Shown here piece after piece: positions 22,635-35,300 of a DNA stretch of 64,000 nucleotides. The notes under the pieces are model-generated. The model saw nothing but the letters and a program-made list of their open reading frames with translations. It was not told the DNA's origin and searched no databases. Both the position numbers and the translations under genes were made by a program. How positions within the stretch are numbered: position 1 is the stretch's first letter; every line of letters starts with the position of its first letter. Source of the DNA: Pomphorhynchus laevis (Eukaryota > Acanthocephala > Palaeacanthocephala > Echinorhynchida > Pomphorhynchidae); contig WNNJ02001723.1 of NCBI GenBank assembly GCA_012934845.2, positions 124,001 through 188,000 of the forward strand, written 5' to 3'.

Positions 22635-22871
22635 CTAAGTTATAAAGTTATTTTTCATGAAAGAATGCGCATTACTGATACAAGATAAGAAGAAGCTAGT
22701 GAAACCAGCAATATGCGATTTCATTCGTTGTTCATTATTCATGTTGTTTAATAAATCTGTACTGAGAAATAGTCTCGTTATCTTTACATATTCGATTGTG
22801 CTCTTATTTTGCTGATTCCAAACAGTATCACCGATATTTTGCTCATCAACATTGACTAGGTATAAATGCAT
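22635..22871 (-). other. Possible small gene or exons
   Basis: A 78-codon frame with an ATG (MHLYLVNVDEQNIGD...) lies on the minus strand. A plausible acceptor (ttatacctag) sits inside the first codons, and a donor-like GTAAAG lies after ...STIEY. It could therefore be two short exons. No domain is recognised and there is no similarity to the repeats around it. Confidence 0.25.
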
Positions 22872-23159
22872 TTTTCGATTTTTAACGAGTTCACTAGGAA
22901 ATTAATTTCTAAAGTTGCCTGATGGTTGGATAAAGTTATCATATCACTAAATTTATTGTCTCTACTATGTATCCGACCATTCCATTTATTTTTTACCCTT
23001 TCTTTATAAAGATTTGATCACATGCTTAATTCTTTTAATAGTAAAGATTCTATTTAAAAAATACAACTTTAGATTAAGAATAAACAAAAACTAGATCTAG
23101 GATAAATTGTCACCTTCTTTACTATTTGTCAATCACAAGGTCTTAAAACTTCTTCAACA

Positions 23160-23562
23160 TCTTCACGGCCTCAAGTTCAAAGGGATCTGAGCCCAAGGCC
23201 GCGCCAGCGCGCCGCCTTTCGACTGAACCATTCGGAGTATCTCAACCCCTAAGTGTTCAGTTGATGGGGACAATGGTTGACAATCTCGAGATGAGGAGCT
23301 TAAAAAATCTTAGTCTTTGCTCTGGGGGACGTCCTCTTGAAAAGAAGACTAATCCCGAAGGCTTTGAGGGTACTAATCCAGAGTACCCCAAAGGCGTACT
23401 TGGTGTTTCACATTCAATGACAGATATTGGGCCCGTTTCAGGAGATGTCCTAGAAGATGTCTTTGTCTTTCAAAGATGTCCGAGACTACATATTTGTACC
23501 TGCGTCCAGAAAACATGGCTGTGGTATCATCAGCGTTTACCACCAGATGTTGATCTGGTGGT
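23160..23562 (-). mobile_element. APE-type LINE, copy 3 (3' scrap with internal deletion)
   Basis: Bases 23160-23440 match the 3' tail of LINE copy 1 (780-1070). Bases 23460-23560 match its RT region near 1330-1415, so about 260 bp between them are missing. It is flanked by ~45-bp near-identical direct repeats, at 22990-23040 and 23563-23612 (both with 'tttataaagatttgat'). Confidence 0.82.
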
Positions 23563-23612
23563 TTTTACCTTTCCCTTTATAAAGATTTGATTACATACTT
23601 AATTCTTTTAAA

Positions 23613-25081
23613 TATTTTTCAAACAATAAATTGTATCAAAGAATACTAGAGTAACTCACTCATTCGCCTAACAAATGACTGAGTTAATGCAGAGTCCTTA
23701 TTTATATTTTGCGGTGTAAGAGCATTGGACGTGTATTTTTAATGTGCATCTTTTATTGATAATTTTCCCCTTTTTGAAGTTAAAAAGTTATTTGTGTAAA
23801 CGTTCTTGGAATATACAAATATGTTTGTATAATTCCAAGTTAAAAAATACTTGCATTATTTACTAATTTATAAATTTATAATCCTTACTTCTTATCATTA
23901 ATTCTTGAAGTGTTATCTTTTCCATGTATCAGATTTTACGAAATCCGGCATTATATTTTAAATTTTTGCTTCGTTTAATTATATTTAAAAATGTTCAGAC
24001 AGATGTTGTTGCCACACCTTTAGACAGTAGTTTCAAAATTGACTCATCTTTTCACTCATTCTTTAAATATTGCTTGGTTCTTTGAAGCCGTATTAAAGAG
24101 GATTTAAGCATAATTTTTGTATTTAAGAATTTGTTGTACTTCGCATTTTCGACCATGGGCTTATCATTTAGTAAATCGATTTGCTAATTGGTTTATTAAA
24201 ATCGATTTAAAAATCATGATTCTTTGTATCTCAGTAATTTTATAGAATTTTGATTCGGATAATTTTTCTAGCAAATTAAGGTGTTTTCTAAATAATTTTA
24301 AATCTTTAATTTAAGGAACTTAAAATCTATAATCAATTAATAATAGAGACTTACCTAGACTTTTATATATTGATATGCAATCAATCATACTAGATTTTAA
24401 ATCAAAATAAAATCATTAATTTTATTTTAAAAATCAAATCATTATGTGATCAAATCATTCGTGATCAATTTAAGTTATCCGAATTTGATTTGTATTCTAT
24501 GTTTCTCCCTCAAAACTATACGACTAAAGTATTTGCCTTTTCGATTCGGCAATCAAATTTTGGCTGATATTTTATATTCGTCGTGATAACTTAAATTCTT
24601 GGTTCCTGTAATTAAATTCTTGGTTTCTGTAACTTAAATTCTCCTGTAATTCTTAGGATCACATAAAGAAACGGGATCCTTATTAAATATTTAAATTAAA
24701 TTATTTTTAATTATTATTTTCTAATTACGCTGTGATCAGATTATAATGTGATATATTACCCTGTGATATATGACACTGATTTATTAGACACTAATAATTA
24801 ATGAATTTGGTAAACTGTTTTAAACTTAATAAAATTTTAAATTTTATATTTTTTTATCACTGATTTAATTGGACTGGATAGCTGTAGATATTAAATATTA
24901 ATATTTAAAAATATTTTAATACGTCACTTGAAATGTTTTACCGTTAGCTGGTAGTTGCGATCGAACAGCAATTTTTTATCTTGTACACTTAGATATGGTG
25001 AGATTAAGCCAAAATTCCATTGCTTGGTTACATCATTATATAGATCGTCTAAAATCTATATTAACAGGGTAAAGTCAACAA
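23613..25081. other. Intergenic, no gene seen
   Basis: About 1.5 kb of AT-rich sequence. I see no convincing reading frame, repeat or RNA gene. Confidence 0.45.
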
Positions 25082-25351
25082 TTAAATTCCCCGAGATTTA
25101 CGCAGAAGATGTTTTCTTTTTGCAGAATTAGTTTTCGAATGTTTCTTAATTGCATTTTTATTGCGACATTCGGCATCTTTATGCATTGCTAAACAAATTT
25201 TCGAAAGCTTTGTAAATATCTGCATTTTTCGGGATTCTTTCTGTATTAAAGACAGAATAATCAGGTCCATATTATATGATGATACAATCACTGCTGTCTT
25301 ACATTCTAAGTAAATCATTGCAATAACAACAAGGTGTGAATATATAATCAC
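25082..25351 (-). other. Possible terminal coding exon, basic C-terminus
   Basis: The 3' part, from a good acceptor (ctttaatacag, near 25240), encodes about 52 residues rich in Lys and Arg (KHSKTNSAKRKHLLRKSRGI then stop). A donor-like GTAAGA lies ~60 bp upstream, matching the local intron size, but its phase does not join cleanly to this frame. It is possibly the end of a host gene; no domain is recognised. Confidence 0.25.
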
Positions 25352-26274
25352 TTTCTTTTTATTTTTTTAATATGCAGTTTTTTATCATTTATTTGCTATG
25401 ACTCTTTGTAATAAGTTTGAATTCTTGTCAGCATCAAGAATATTGTAAAAAGGAGAAAACACATTTTTGAGCGATAAAACATTTGATGTAAATTTCAAAT
25501 CTATTCTTTTGAATAAAGTATCGTTTACTTTTCAAAATATTTTTAATTAAATTTTCTAAACGACATGAAGATTTGCGAAATATTTTTTGGACAATTAGAT
25601 CAGCCAACTGAGTATTAAAAATAATGCCTAATAAAAAATAAATAATAATTATAAATAATAAATAATTATTTCATAAGATTTTGTATAATAATATAACTAA
25701 AAAATATTGATTTAATTTACAATATATAATAACATGATATTGTACAGGGCGTTTAGACATCGATAGGCATTACCAAGCATACACACGCACCATTTTAACT
25801 AGCGCTTTAATACATTTTCAAGGTCGTTTATTTCTATCCTTGTACGCGGAACAGACTTGGAAACATCATACTTAATATAAGGGCCGAGCCAACAACAAAA
25901 AAAATCGCAAATGTAGAGGAAGCAATTATCGAAATCAATTTCAAATCAGGTCCCACATACATGACTGGTGTACATCGATATCTTTAGCGAGGAAACTACT
26001 ATAACCCCAGGCCACGAACATATCATGAGATGAAATTTTATTCGGGCCAATAAAATAATCAGACTATAAGACATACCTATTTGAAGGTGAACATATTAGA
26101 GGTGTTTATGAAGTATCATTCTAACATACACCATGATTGTATCGTACACAGAGTATTCTGAAGATTTACGACCAATTCGGTTTACGCACACCATGAGTGT
26201 ATCGTACACAGATCATGCTGAAGATCACTTTTACCTGAATCACTGCGGATTATTCGCAATATATTCAGATCATC
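25352..26274. other. Intergenic with short repeats
   Basis: A ~22-bp phrase (atgattgtatcgtacacaga and a variant) occurs twice at 26132 and 26191. A 'cagggcgttt..acatc' word near 25746 recurs at 31388 and, inverted, inside the PLE-B coding piece at 32070, so it is probably a Penelope scrap. No gene is seen. Confidence 0.4.
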
Positions 26275-26580
26275 AACGAATTCCAAGAAAAATTAGACCT
26301 ACTTAGTCAAGAAATAAACATCAAAGAAACATTTAATGTCAAGAAACAAAACAGCAATGGTTCAAGAACAGTGCCTTAAGGAATACCAAATAGGAGTGAT
26401 CCAGTGGTTTACATGGTATTGCCGACAAGTACTTAATCCAGGTTACCAAATCACTGTAGACCCGATACTTTAACAGTAATTGAATCAAGCTAGAGTAAGG
26501 AACTAAATCGAATGCACGGCTAAAATCAACAATCACGTAATCAGTGATGATACCATCTGAAATTGATGTCACCCATTTAT
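26275..26580 (-). mobile_element. LINE reverse transcriptase fragment
   Basis: The minus strand reads VIVDFSRAFDLVPYSSLI followed by LLLKYRVYSDLVTWI, the RT motif A region of an APE-type LINE. A degraded FGIP.GTVLEPLLF block follows in another frame. About 90 codons survive. Confidence 0.72.
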
Positions 26581-26782
26581 CTCAAGAGCATATAACATAA
26601 TTTAAGCATGACTCCCCATTGTAAAAGTATATTAAAAAGAAAAAATCCTTATAACTTGTTTGAAAATTAGCAGAAAAATAATGCCGTAAAAATAATACAT
26701 AGTTGCAGTATTTCAGACAGAGAAATACTGAAATTTATATTAGCAGAAAACAAAGTCCACAGGTCAATAACAACTTGTCAGT

Positions 26783-26905
26783 AGAGCAAATCAGATAACT
26801 GAGTTTACGTATTTCATACTATAATTTATTTCAAGTTAAAATTTAAAATAAAAGTCAATTTTTATAAATTGAATAATAAATAGTAGACGATGTATTATAA
26901 TATTT
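26783..26905 (+). repeat. PLE-A terminal repeat, truncated
   Basis: 'caaatcagataactgagttt' and then 'atttcaagttaaaatttaaa' match the left end of the element at 20110. Confidence 0.75.
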
Positions 26906-27113
26906 ATATTAATAATATTAATATACTTTTTAAATATAATTATTATATATTTTTTATTAATAATAATCAGAATAAACTGTCAATTATGAAGGCTCCCTCA
27001 AATGGGCCTAAAATTGTAATATTAAATTTTGTTCTTCAGTAAGTAAATTCTCTATCGTCAGTCCGCCCTAGCGTCTCCACTTAGTGAACGTCTTCATTTT
27101 GACATATTTGTGG

Positions 27114-29009
27114 TCATTCGCGAGCAAACTGACACTTGTCAAGGTGCACATTAGCATTACCTGGTTTATAATATGTTGATTGAAATCCGCGGATTAGTCG
27201 TCGTAGACACATCGACGCGTTTTTTGCCACTTCTATCGACAGCTTTGCTCCAAGTAGATTTACACAAAAAGGATAGTCTATATTGAATCTCAACGCCCTC
27301 TTTTTCACGATTAATTTAATGACTTTGTTAGCATCTGGACCGATACCTCCGCTAGATGTCATCACAAATGGATAAAACCGTCCTCTTTCAATTCTTGACA
27401 CCCTCTCTGCGTATTTTGCTCGTTTCCTGGATTGATGATATTCAAACCCCACACACGGACCAAAGACGGATGACGGAACAAGGCAATTGTAGACACATAC
27501 ATCAAAGAAGGAACGCTCCACGTTTCCTTATTCCAAACTGCTATATGCAATATATAGTCCGGCGTCTTATGCACGGGTCGTTGTAGAATGCTCAAATTGA
27601 ACCACGTTTCAACGCCGTGCAATTTAGGTTCTACTGTGACCGGATAGCACATATCTTTGATGGAATTGGCGAGCATATCCCTCACAATATTGTGTCAAAT
27701 GATTGGGACACCATCTGTTTGGGAGGATAATGCGTGCATTGTCGTGTAAATTCTACCGCAACGACATATATTCACTGTTGCATCGAATTCAATACCGTAC
27801 CTTGACACAAATACGTCCCTATATGCTTGATTGCCCATTTTATAATCTCATTTTTCGAAATAACGATTTGAATACCACGCTGAAATTCTACTATTTGAAG
27901 CACACTCTAGGGTACATTTCTAGTTTGTACGAGCTTGTGAGATTATACGTTGCTTCCAATAAAGGATCTGACCAATAAAGAATCCCAGTAACTCAGACCC
28001 TTCATCATTCACTTGAACCTGTGTTCCGTTGAAGAATCATGTAACCGCGTCCATAATTTTTGGATGCACAAGGAGTTTACACTTGCCCGGATTTACAATA
28101 TAGCCGTATTTGGGTCCAACTTCCACCAGCAAAAACCACAATTCCAAAATTTTGTTAAGTTTTCCGATGCAAGTGGTAACATCCGAGTATCAACGGTGTA
28201 GGACGCTAGGAACACGACTCTTCAGTTCTCTTATCAATAGGAGTGTGGCTGCTTCGAATGCGGCCATAGCTAAAGGATCGCCTTGAGTGAATCCCTCTTT
28301 TGACAGAAACATCACCATGTAATACAAGTTCAGGATGTGAGCTATAGTAACTCGTTAAAATCTGTGTACGCGAACCTTAATCATATTTACAATAAAAAGT
28401 GTGCGGTTGACGTTGGTTAACGCATTTGTAGCATCGACATAAAGCACACACGCTTGATTGTACTCGTTAAATGCTTTCTTAACAGAGTGAATTATCTTCT
28501 ATGTGGAACAACGTTGTCCTAAACATAGCTGTCCCGCCCTAGCTACTGTTTGAAGGTCTTTGCTGATTACTTTCATTAAAAATTTTCCTATTATTCTCTT
28601 TAGTACTTCCCCCACATTAATCAAACGAACTCCCGGGTTTTTGTTTAGCGGTATAAGCCGACTCGCGAGAAGTGGTTATATCGAACTATGCGGTATTTAT
28701 TTTGATGCAAGCTAATTGCGAATTTGGCTACATTTTCGGCCAGTCTATGTGAGCTCTTTTCAAAGTCATTTAATAATGTGCGCCAAGCGCTCGCATCCAT
28801 GTCAGATGGGCATCACTCCCATGCGCACCTATCGATACAATTTTAATATCACCTGGTCCCATATGAGCAAATGCGGCATAATGATGTTCAATTACCATTG
28901 AAGTTTGCGAGGCAGGAGGGTAAAGCAACTCAAGCTTTTCACGTACCGTTATTCCATCACATAGCTCATTTGTATCCAAAACAGAATATTCGATGCTACC
29001 AGCTCGCAA
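27114..29009 (-). mobile_element. Broken LINE-like retroelement (QGDPLAM / GPKYGY type RT)
   Basis: On the minus strand the blocks read ACVLYVDATNALTNVNR near 28440, LSKEGFTQGDPLAMAAF near 28300 and VEVGPKYGYIVNPGKCKLL near 28115. Then come two open pieces (27362-27685 and 27114-27521) with a C-terminal FYPFVMTSSGGIGPDANKV segment. These are RT motifs A, B and D and a C-terminal domain of a distinct invertebrate RT lineage; I do not assign a clade name. The YxDD site is degraded. A related C-terminal piece lies at 35908. A PLE-A copy sits at the upstream edge. Confidence 0.72.
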
Positions 29010-29116
29010 GGTTCAAATATTTGCAGACACACTCCTATGTGTAAATAGCTCAATGAATCATTTGTGCAAATTGAATTTGCTTATCCGTGGATTAAGCTGC
29101 CCGATCTTCATGATTT

Positions 29117-29207
29117 GTAAAGTTCTAGCTTCAATCATTAAAGTTCTGATTTGTAAAGTTCTAGCTTCATTCATTAAAGTTCTAATTTGTAAAGTTCTAG
29201 CTTCAAT
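29117..29207. repeat. Short tandem repeat, ~32-36 bp, three units
   Basis: 'tttgtaaagttctagcttca' followed by 'at(c/t)attaaagttct' is repeated three times. It lies at the junction with the PLE-A copy. Confidence 0.9.
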
Positions 29208-30128
29208 TGTGATTTTTTTTCATAACTGTTTAAAAAATAAATTTAAATTATATAAAGATATGAAATATGTTCTGATATATTGATGATATATGTGTATTTA
29301 ATTCTAGCAATTTTTATTCAATAAGCGAACATATTTATCCAAAAAGCCTTATTATTAACAAAACCAATATTAATGATAAAGAAGGTGTATATCTAGATAT
29401 GAACATCAAATTAACATTAACTAAAACTACTATTAATTTATATCGTAAAGATGACATATTTAAATTTACAAGAAACATATTTTTGCATGATCATTCATGC
29501 ATACCATATAATATAAAATATAATACATTAAATAATGAAATTTTTAGAATTGCAACAATTCGTAACGATATTGTTTTTTTTTCAAAATCATTGAAATAAT
29601 TTAATAGATGCATATTTTAAACTAGGTTACTATAAAAATAACATCCAGCAGAAAATAGTAAAATATATAAATTAACACAATAATATAAAGAATAAATTTT
29701 AAATCATTAACGGAAAATTTTAATGAATAGATAATAAATAATATACTTTGTAGTAGAATAAGATACTATATAATCAAATTTAATCAGAGGAAATACATCA
29801 TTAGCATATATTTGGCCCCGTAGCTATGTTGGGTAGAGGAGTTAGGGGCCGAAACCTGATAGCATAGCAGTTCCTCCTGATGACCTCTAATTCTTATTCT
29901 GATACAACGTCTGTTATTTATTAGTCAATTCATAAAAATGACGTTTATTTTAAATTTCAATTTTTTATTTTAACTTGATTTAAATTATAGAAAATCTAAA
30001 AACAATTATTAATTTTATTATTTAATTATTAAATTTTGATTTAGCATGATGTTTTGTTTATGTTATAATTATATTAAATTATATAATTATATTATATAAT
30101 ATAATGTAGACTCAGTTAGCTAATTTGA
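29205..30128 (+). mobile_element. PLE-A copy, 3' half with right terminus
   Basis: From 29240 the sequence matches the 20-kb copy. A degraded RT active-site region lies near 29275, and an open piece at 29399-29599 has LYRKDDIFKFTRNIF. After the coding end come the right terminal segment (29800-30128), with 'cgaaacctgatagcatagca' and 'gactcagttagctaatttga'. It is broken and lies between the retroelement at 27114-29009 and the minus-strand reading frame at 30150-30692. Confidence 0.75.
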
Positions 30129-30149
30129 TTTCTTAATTTTGATTTGTCC

Positions 30150-30692
30150 CACATGTGTAATCTCCTTTCAATAGTCTTCCTCAAAACCAGAACTTTTTAA
30201 CAACCCAGTCGCTATAGCAATAGTTGACAGAATACACTATCTCTGTAGAACGCATTGCTGAAAGTAGACGTAATATGTGTCATATCCTTATACATACGAG
30301 ATAGGCGTTCGCCAAATAACGTACCAGCAGAATACTTTGTAACACGAAATAGGTTCGGTTTCTAAAATTTTGTCTCCTCATAAACATTGACGAGAATGTC
30401 AGTATTCGCATCCATTATCAACTCACATTGTGGTATTGAAGAATCATCGACAACTCTAGCAACTGCATTATTTAGTAATGCCAGAGATGAGACATTAACC
30501 GCTTTGCAAGTAGCCTGTATGTGGTCTTGATCATCAACTACATCTGCACTTGATTTATTTCTACAGTTATGCGCGAGACAATCAACACATGCAACCGTTG
30601 ATTTAAAATATTTGCATCTGCAACATAGCTCATCACGTCTGTTACAATTTCAACATCGTGAGTGAGATGACGGTTTTCCCTTCGTCATTGTG
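30150..30692 (-). other. Unidentified broken reading frame, Cys-rich N-terminus
   Basis: From an ATG at 30690 the minus strand reads MTKGKPSSHSRC, one stop, then NCNRRDELCCRCKYF and ACVDCLAHNC, a zinc-finger-like cysteine pattern. About 85 codons without a break follow, to ~30365, and then a further stretch (LFRVTKYSAGTLFGERLSRM). It could be the start of the retroelement at 27114-29009, split off by the PLE-A copy, or a decayed transposase-like gene. I do not recognise it. Confidence 0.4.
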
Positions 30693-31732
30693 TTGTGATT
30701 ATATGCCCGTTTGTAACTGGTTATAACCGAGAATTTGTATGTTATTTATCTCTCACATGTAATTATTTATAAGAAACAAGACAATTTTTTTAACCAGTCT
30801 AATATTTTTAATATTTAAGAAGTCATAATATTAATATATAGGATTAATAATATTATAATAATATCATTTAAGTATGTGCTGTCCTATTACATTTATTAAC
30901 GTTAAATTTCTTAAAATCTTTTTTATTTTGTTCGTTAAAGCTTTATAAATTTTGTTTCGATATCTTCTTATAAATATCTTCTTAAATAGCTATTTGTAAG
31001 CACATCAATCACTCTAAATTCGTTTTGCCCATAAAATTAACAAAACTTTATAAGGCTGTAGCTTTTTGTCCTTTGTAATTAGAACAGAGGTCAATATAAT
31101 TTATTGCCCTTTGTAATTATAATATCGGAGATGTAACACATCTCAGATATTCAAATAATAATTTGATAAGTGCGAGGAAGAACGATGATTCATGACCATG
31201 ATATATGATTCAGAGTCTCAGAAAGACCCGTAATATTTTTTATGAGGAATCTCGTACTCCACATCATCAAAAATAAGATGATCCAAAACAATCATCGTCA
31301 AAAGATAAAACCAAATATTTCTTCCTCTTACAGGTTATTGGCAGTTTACTGTTATTAAAATATTATTAAGAGTATATATATAATTGTTCAGGGCGTTCAA
31401 ACATCGAGAGGAATAGAAAAAGAAAATTATAGTCCACCAATTTTCGACTATCACAATAGTTATTTTCAAGTGTTATGTTTTGACATGAAAAAAGAAAAAT
31501 GATGTATTTTTACAATAAAAACGGAAGAAACCAACGATGAAAACACTACCGATTTTGTTGTGTGCTAGCAGGGAACACTAACTTCCAATTGCCCTTATCA
31601 TCCATCGTGTTAAAATAACTATGAATGTTATGTAACTTTCTCTTAACAGTTGTCTAGATAGGCTGTCTTCATTCTCCAAGACCTTAGAACTGGAAAAATC
31701 AGGTTTGTGGTTATGATTTAGCCAATGATTGA
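30693..31732. other. Intergenic, no gene seen
   Basis: AT-rich. A 'gttcagggcgttcaaacatc' word at 31387 matches part of the PLE-B coding piece nearby in the opposite orientation. Nothing else is supported. Confidence 0.4.
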
Positions 31733-32116
31733 CTAATGCTGATTAAATATTATACTTTTTAAGTTATATTTATGTTGCTTAATTCGTGTTGTCAAGCCTT
31801 GTTTCATTTGCCCAAAATATATGGATGGACAATTCAGACATGGGATTTCATAAGTGACATTAGTCGACTTATATTTAGGCTTGTTCATAAATTGTCCGGC
31901 TAAAGTAGCTTTCTTAGAATGGTATAAAGATATATTCGATGGGAAACTGTACAGCAAATTGAACAGATTAGATCGTAGTAACATAATCGCATCCGTCACT
32001 GACATATTCCGCAGGTATAAATACTTGTTTCTTACTCGTGGTCGCTTGCTCGTGGTCCTCTTGATGTTTAAACGCCCTGAACAATCGAATTGCACATCGA
32101 ACGTATCATTGGACAA
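31733..32116 (-). mobile_element. PLE-B fragment with GIY-YIG domain
   Basis: A 127-codon open piece ends in a GIY-YIG endonuclease start: YEIPCLNCPSIYFGQMKQGL, then TTRIKQHKYNLKS. Before it lies the usual linker of Penelope-like elements. It probably sits upstream of, or in an intron of, the PDZ gene, which reads the other way. Confidence 0.72.
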
Positions 32117-32377
32117 TATATAAAATATTAATAATATTTTGTTGATTTATACTTTTCCATTATAAGAAATAAAAGTAAAATTCATCAATAAATTCAACAA
32201 TAATTCAGTTCAAAACTAAATTTTACTTATATTGTAGAGTGTAGGGATTATATTATGATTTTAAAAATATAAAATACAAATCAATTTTAAATATTTGTAC
32301 GTAATGAATTAATTTTAAAAATAAAGTTTAATGCCTATTAGTTCGACAAAATAGTGGCTTATTATAAATGCACATAG

Positions 32378-35300
32378 GTCAATGGACAAAGCGTTATGGG
32401 ATGTAGACTTGAAGAAGCGCGTGAACTTTTATCATTAAGTGCACACTCACAGATGCTGACGCTTACCGTATGTCATGGTTTCAATCCAACACCAGTACAC
32501 AAGAATCTATTACGTTTGGATAATTGTGGCATCGATTCTTATTCTAGAAGGAATTCACAATCAAGTAATGTAAGTAAAAAATTTAATGTAAATACTAATC
32601 GTTTACGAGATCTCACATATATAAAGAGCCTTATGCGATAATAATTACTTGTCGTTGGCATTTTTAAATATTTTTAATTTTACTTTTTAATTAAACTCTA
32701 AATTTTATCGATTTTAGTTTTCTCATTTTAAAATTGTATTAATAACTAGAAAGAAGAACAAGTGCTCTTTGCGATTGCGTTATAGTTACTTTAATATTTG
32801 CAAATATACTATTTAATAAATATTACACTTGAATCTAATATTGTTTATACTATAAATTTATTATTAATGCAATTTATACTAACTATATTTATAAATTTAA
32901 TGTTATAGGTTTATTATTATGTATTTAAAAATGCAATAATGTTTATTTAAATAAATTATTAACAAATAATGACTATCTATTAAGAATTTATTATTATTTA
33001 TTCAATGTCGTTCAATTTAACAAGGCAACACTTTCAAACCGTTTCGAACGCCTTTAAAGATTTATATAGCGTTGGAAATTCAAACGTAAGTTAAGAAACT
33101 AAAATATATAAATATTTGATTTAATAAAATAAATAATTTTTAATTAAAAAAAATTCTAAATTAAATTTCTTAATTTTTTATTAAATATTTGATAAAATAT
33201 TTTATTTAATTTAAATATTATATAATATTTAATTTTTTATCTTTTAAAATGATAATTTGATGTTTGAATTGATAAGTTAGCGGTTTGTCTTCAATTTTGA
33301 AAGGAATTATGATAACGTTGAGTTTTAAAATTAATTTATTAACGTTTTTATAATAGTTTTATAGATAAGAGAAAATATATTCTGTACTCACTTTGTTATT
33401 ATAATATAATCTAAAAATCAACCTACACTGGAATTATTCCTAAATTTTATTGTTTAGTGTCCTGATAATCCAGACTTATCGAATTCAATCCCCATTCGAT
33501 TTATCGATAGCGAAACAACTACAGGTTTATCGTCTTCAATGGACAAGGAATATGTTAACACGTTATCACAACCCTCTGCAGTGGTCAACAATAAATCGAA
33601 TGTTAATTATAAGAAACAGTTTTTCGAACGCAGACACGATGATGTTGAATCCAGTGGCAATCGAACAAGTAAGCGATTATTTTTTATGCTTATTTATGTT
33701 CTACTTTTAGAAGGAAACCGGTTTATGTTTATTACAGATGACGAATTGAAAATGTTGAAAGAGTGCGAAACCGGTAGTTGTTTATGATACTATATTTTGA
33801 TTTCTATAAGTGAAAAGTTTAGCACAAAAAATAATAAGTTCGTCCCAAGGCAATGTCTCTCGAATCGACCAGATAACAGACATTTCAGAGTATGTTCTTG
33901 TATATAAAATCTAATATTTGCATATTATTCAACTCGAATTGCTCAAAATTTTAAGCCTGTAATTTTAAACCCAATCAAAAATAGCTTAGGTAGTTATTTT
34001 CTGTATTTTTAACCAATTAGCATTAACTTACTATTGCGTTCTTGGAGAGTAGACCGTTTTGTAATGTTGATTTTCTTGTATGCAGCGCAATCAAAATGTT
34101 TTTGTGTATATCAAAAATGTGAAACTATATTTTTGTATATTTTTATGTGATATATTCGCTTCTCTTTTATTTTCACTAAAAAGGTTTTCTTACAAAGACT
34201 TTTTGCAATAAACTGTTTCATTGCAGCAATTGTATAGTTTTGATTTTTAAAAACTATTTTAATACAACAAATATGTTTTATAGATATGCCAGTAATGTTG
34301 AGATTCACGCAGAGATTTATAAAATAGCACCAAGTCGTCAAATCAATCTTTAATATATCATTGATTAAATCCTTTAATTTGTCTATATTCTTGAGTGCCA
34401 GATATTCGAGATATTTTTAAATTTCTACGAGCAGAGTTGTATCGCCGCCATACTAAAGGTGGTTGATATTTTTACCACTTATATTCATTCCGATTTCTCA
34501 TTCGTCGAGATTATAAAGCATCGTGGTCATTTCAGCTTATTATTGATCTAACAATAATAGATCAATTAAACCACTTTTTCTCATGTGATATTTTCTTATC
34601 AGTAGTCCGCCGTTGCGTTTTCTAACTCTCAATTAATTTGGACATTGTATCAATACACAGCTGTTTTTATTTGCATGACTGAATTAAGCAAAGTGGCTTG
34701 TCTATTATATACATGGCATTAATGTCTTTGTAACTTTTTACGCAAAAAAATATTCTTTGTAAATATTTATCTAATTTAGATTTAACTTTGAATAAATTAT
34801 CCAAAGTTTATTAACTGTATGTTACATTAATGGCTTAATTTCTTTTGATCTTTTTGATAATCCTTGTTTTGTCGAGCAGTTTGATAATTCAATCCTTAGA
34901 TTTATAAACGTTTAATTTTTAAATTGTAAAGTTTTTAAATTGTAAAATTTTATTTAAGTTTGTAATAATAAATTTTTAACTTCATTTATAATTTGATTTG
35001 ATTCATGATTTTAATTTATTTTTGATTTTTAAAAATCAAATTGTAAGTAAAAATATCTTATCTATCAAAACGGTTTAGAAAATTGTTCCCCTTCAAATAA
35101 TTAAACAATTAATAATTAATAAAATATAATTTATTATTGTTTAATTATTTAATTAAGCAATTGAATATTTAATCTTTAAATTATGTGTTGTTCGAACAAA
35201 TTGATTTGTTTTAAAACATTTACTATTTCTAAACTGAAATCGGATAAGATAAATTTATTTATCTTTTTGTTAAGGTTGAGTGCCATTGAATTTGAGGCTG

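Noticed and set aside
31854-32123. Plus-strand frame upstream of the PDZ exon
   Set aside because: It is antisense to the GIY-YIG Penelope fragment; it has no PDZ features.
33035-33083. Possible extra exon of the PDZ gene ending at GTAAGT
   Set aside because: Its acceptor leaves the wrong phase, and inclusion gives an early stop, while skipping it keeps all phases.
33450-33710. Second open frame over PDZ exon 2
   Set aside because: In that frame the next exon stops after three codons; the other frame joins all exons in phase.
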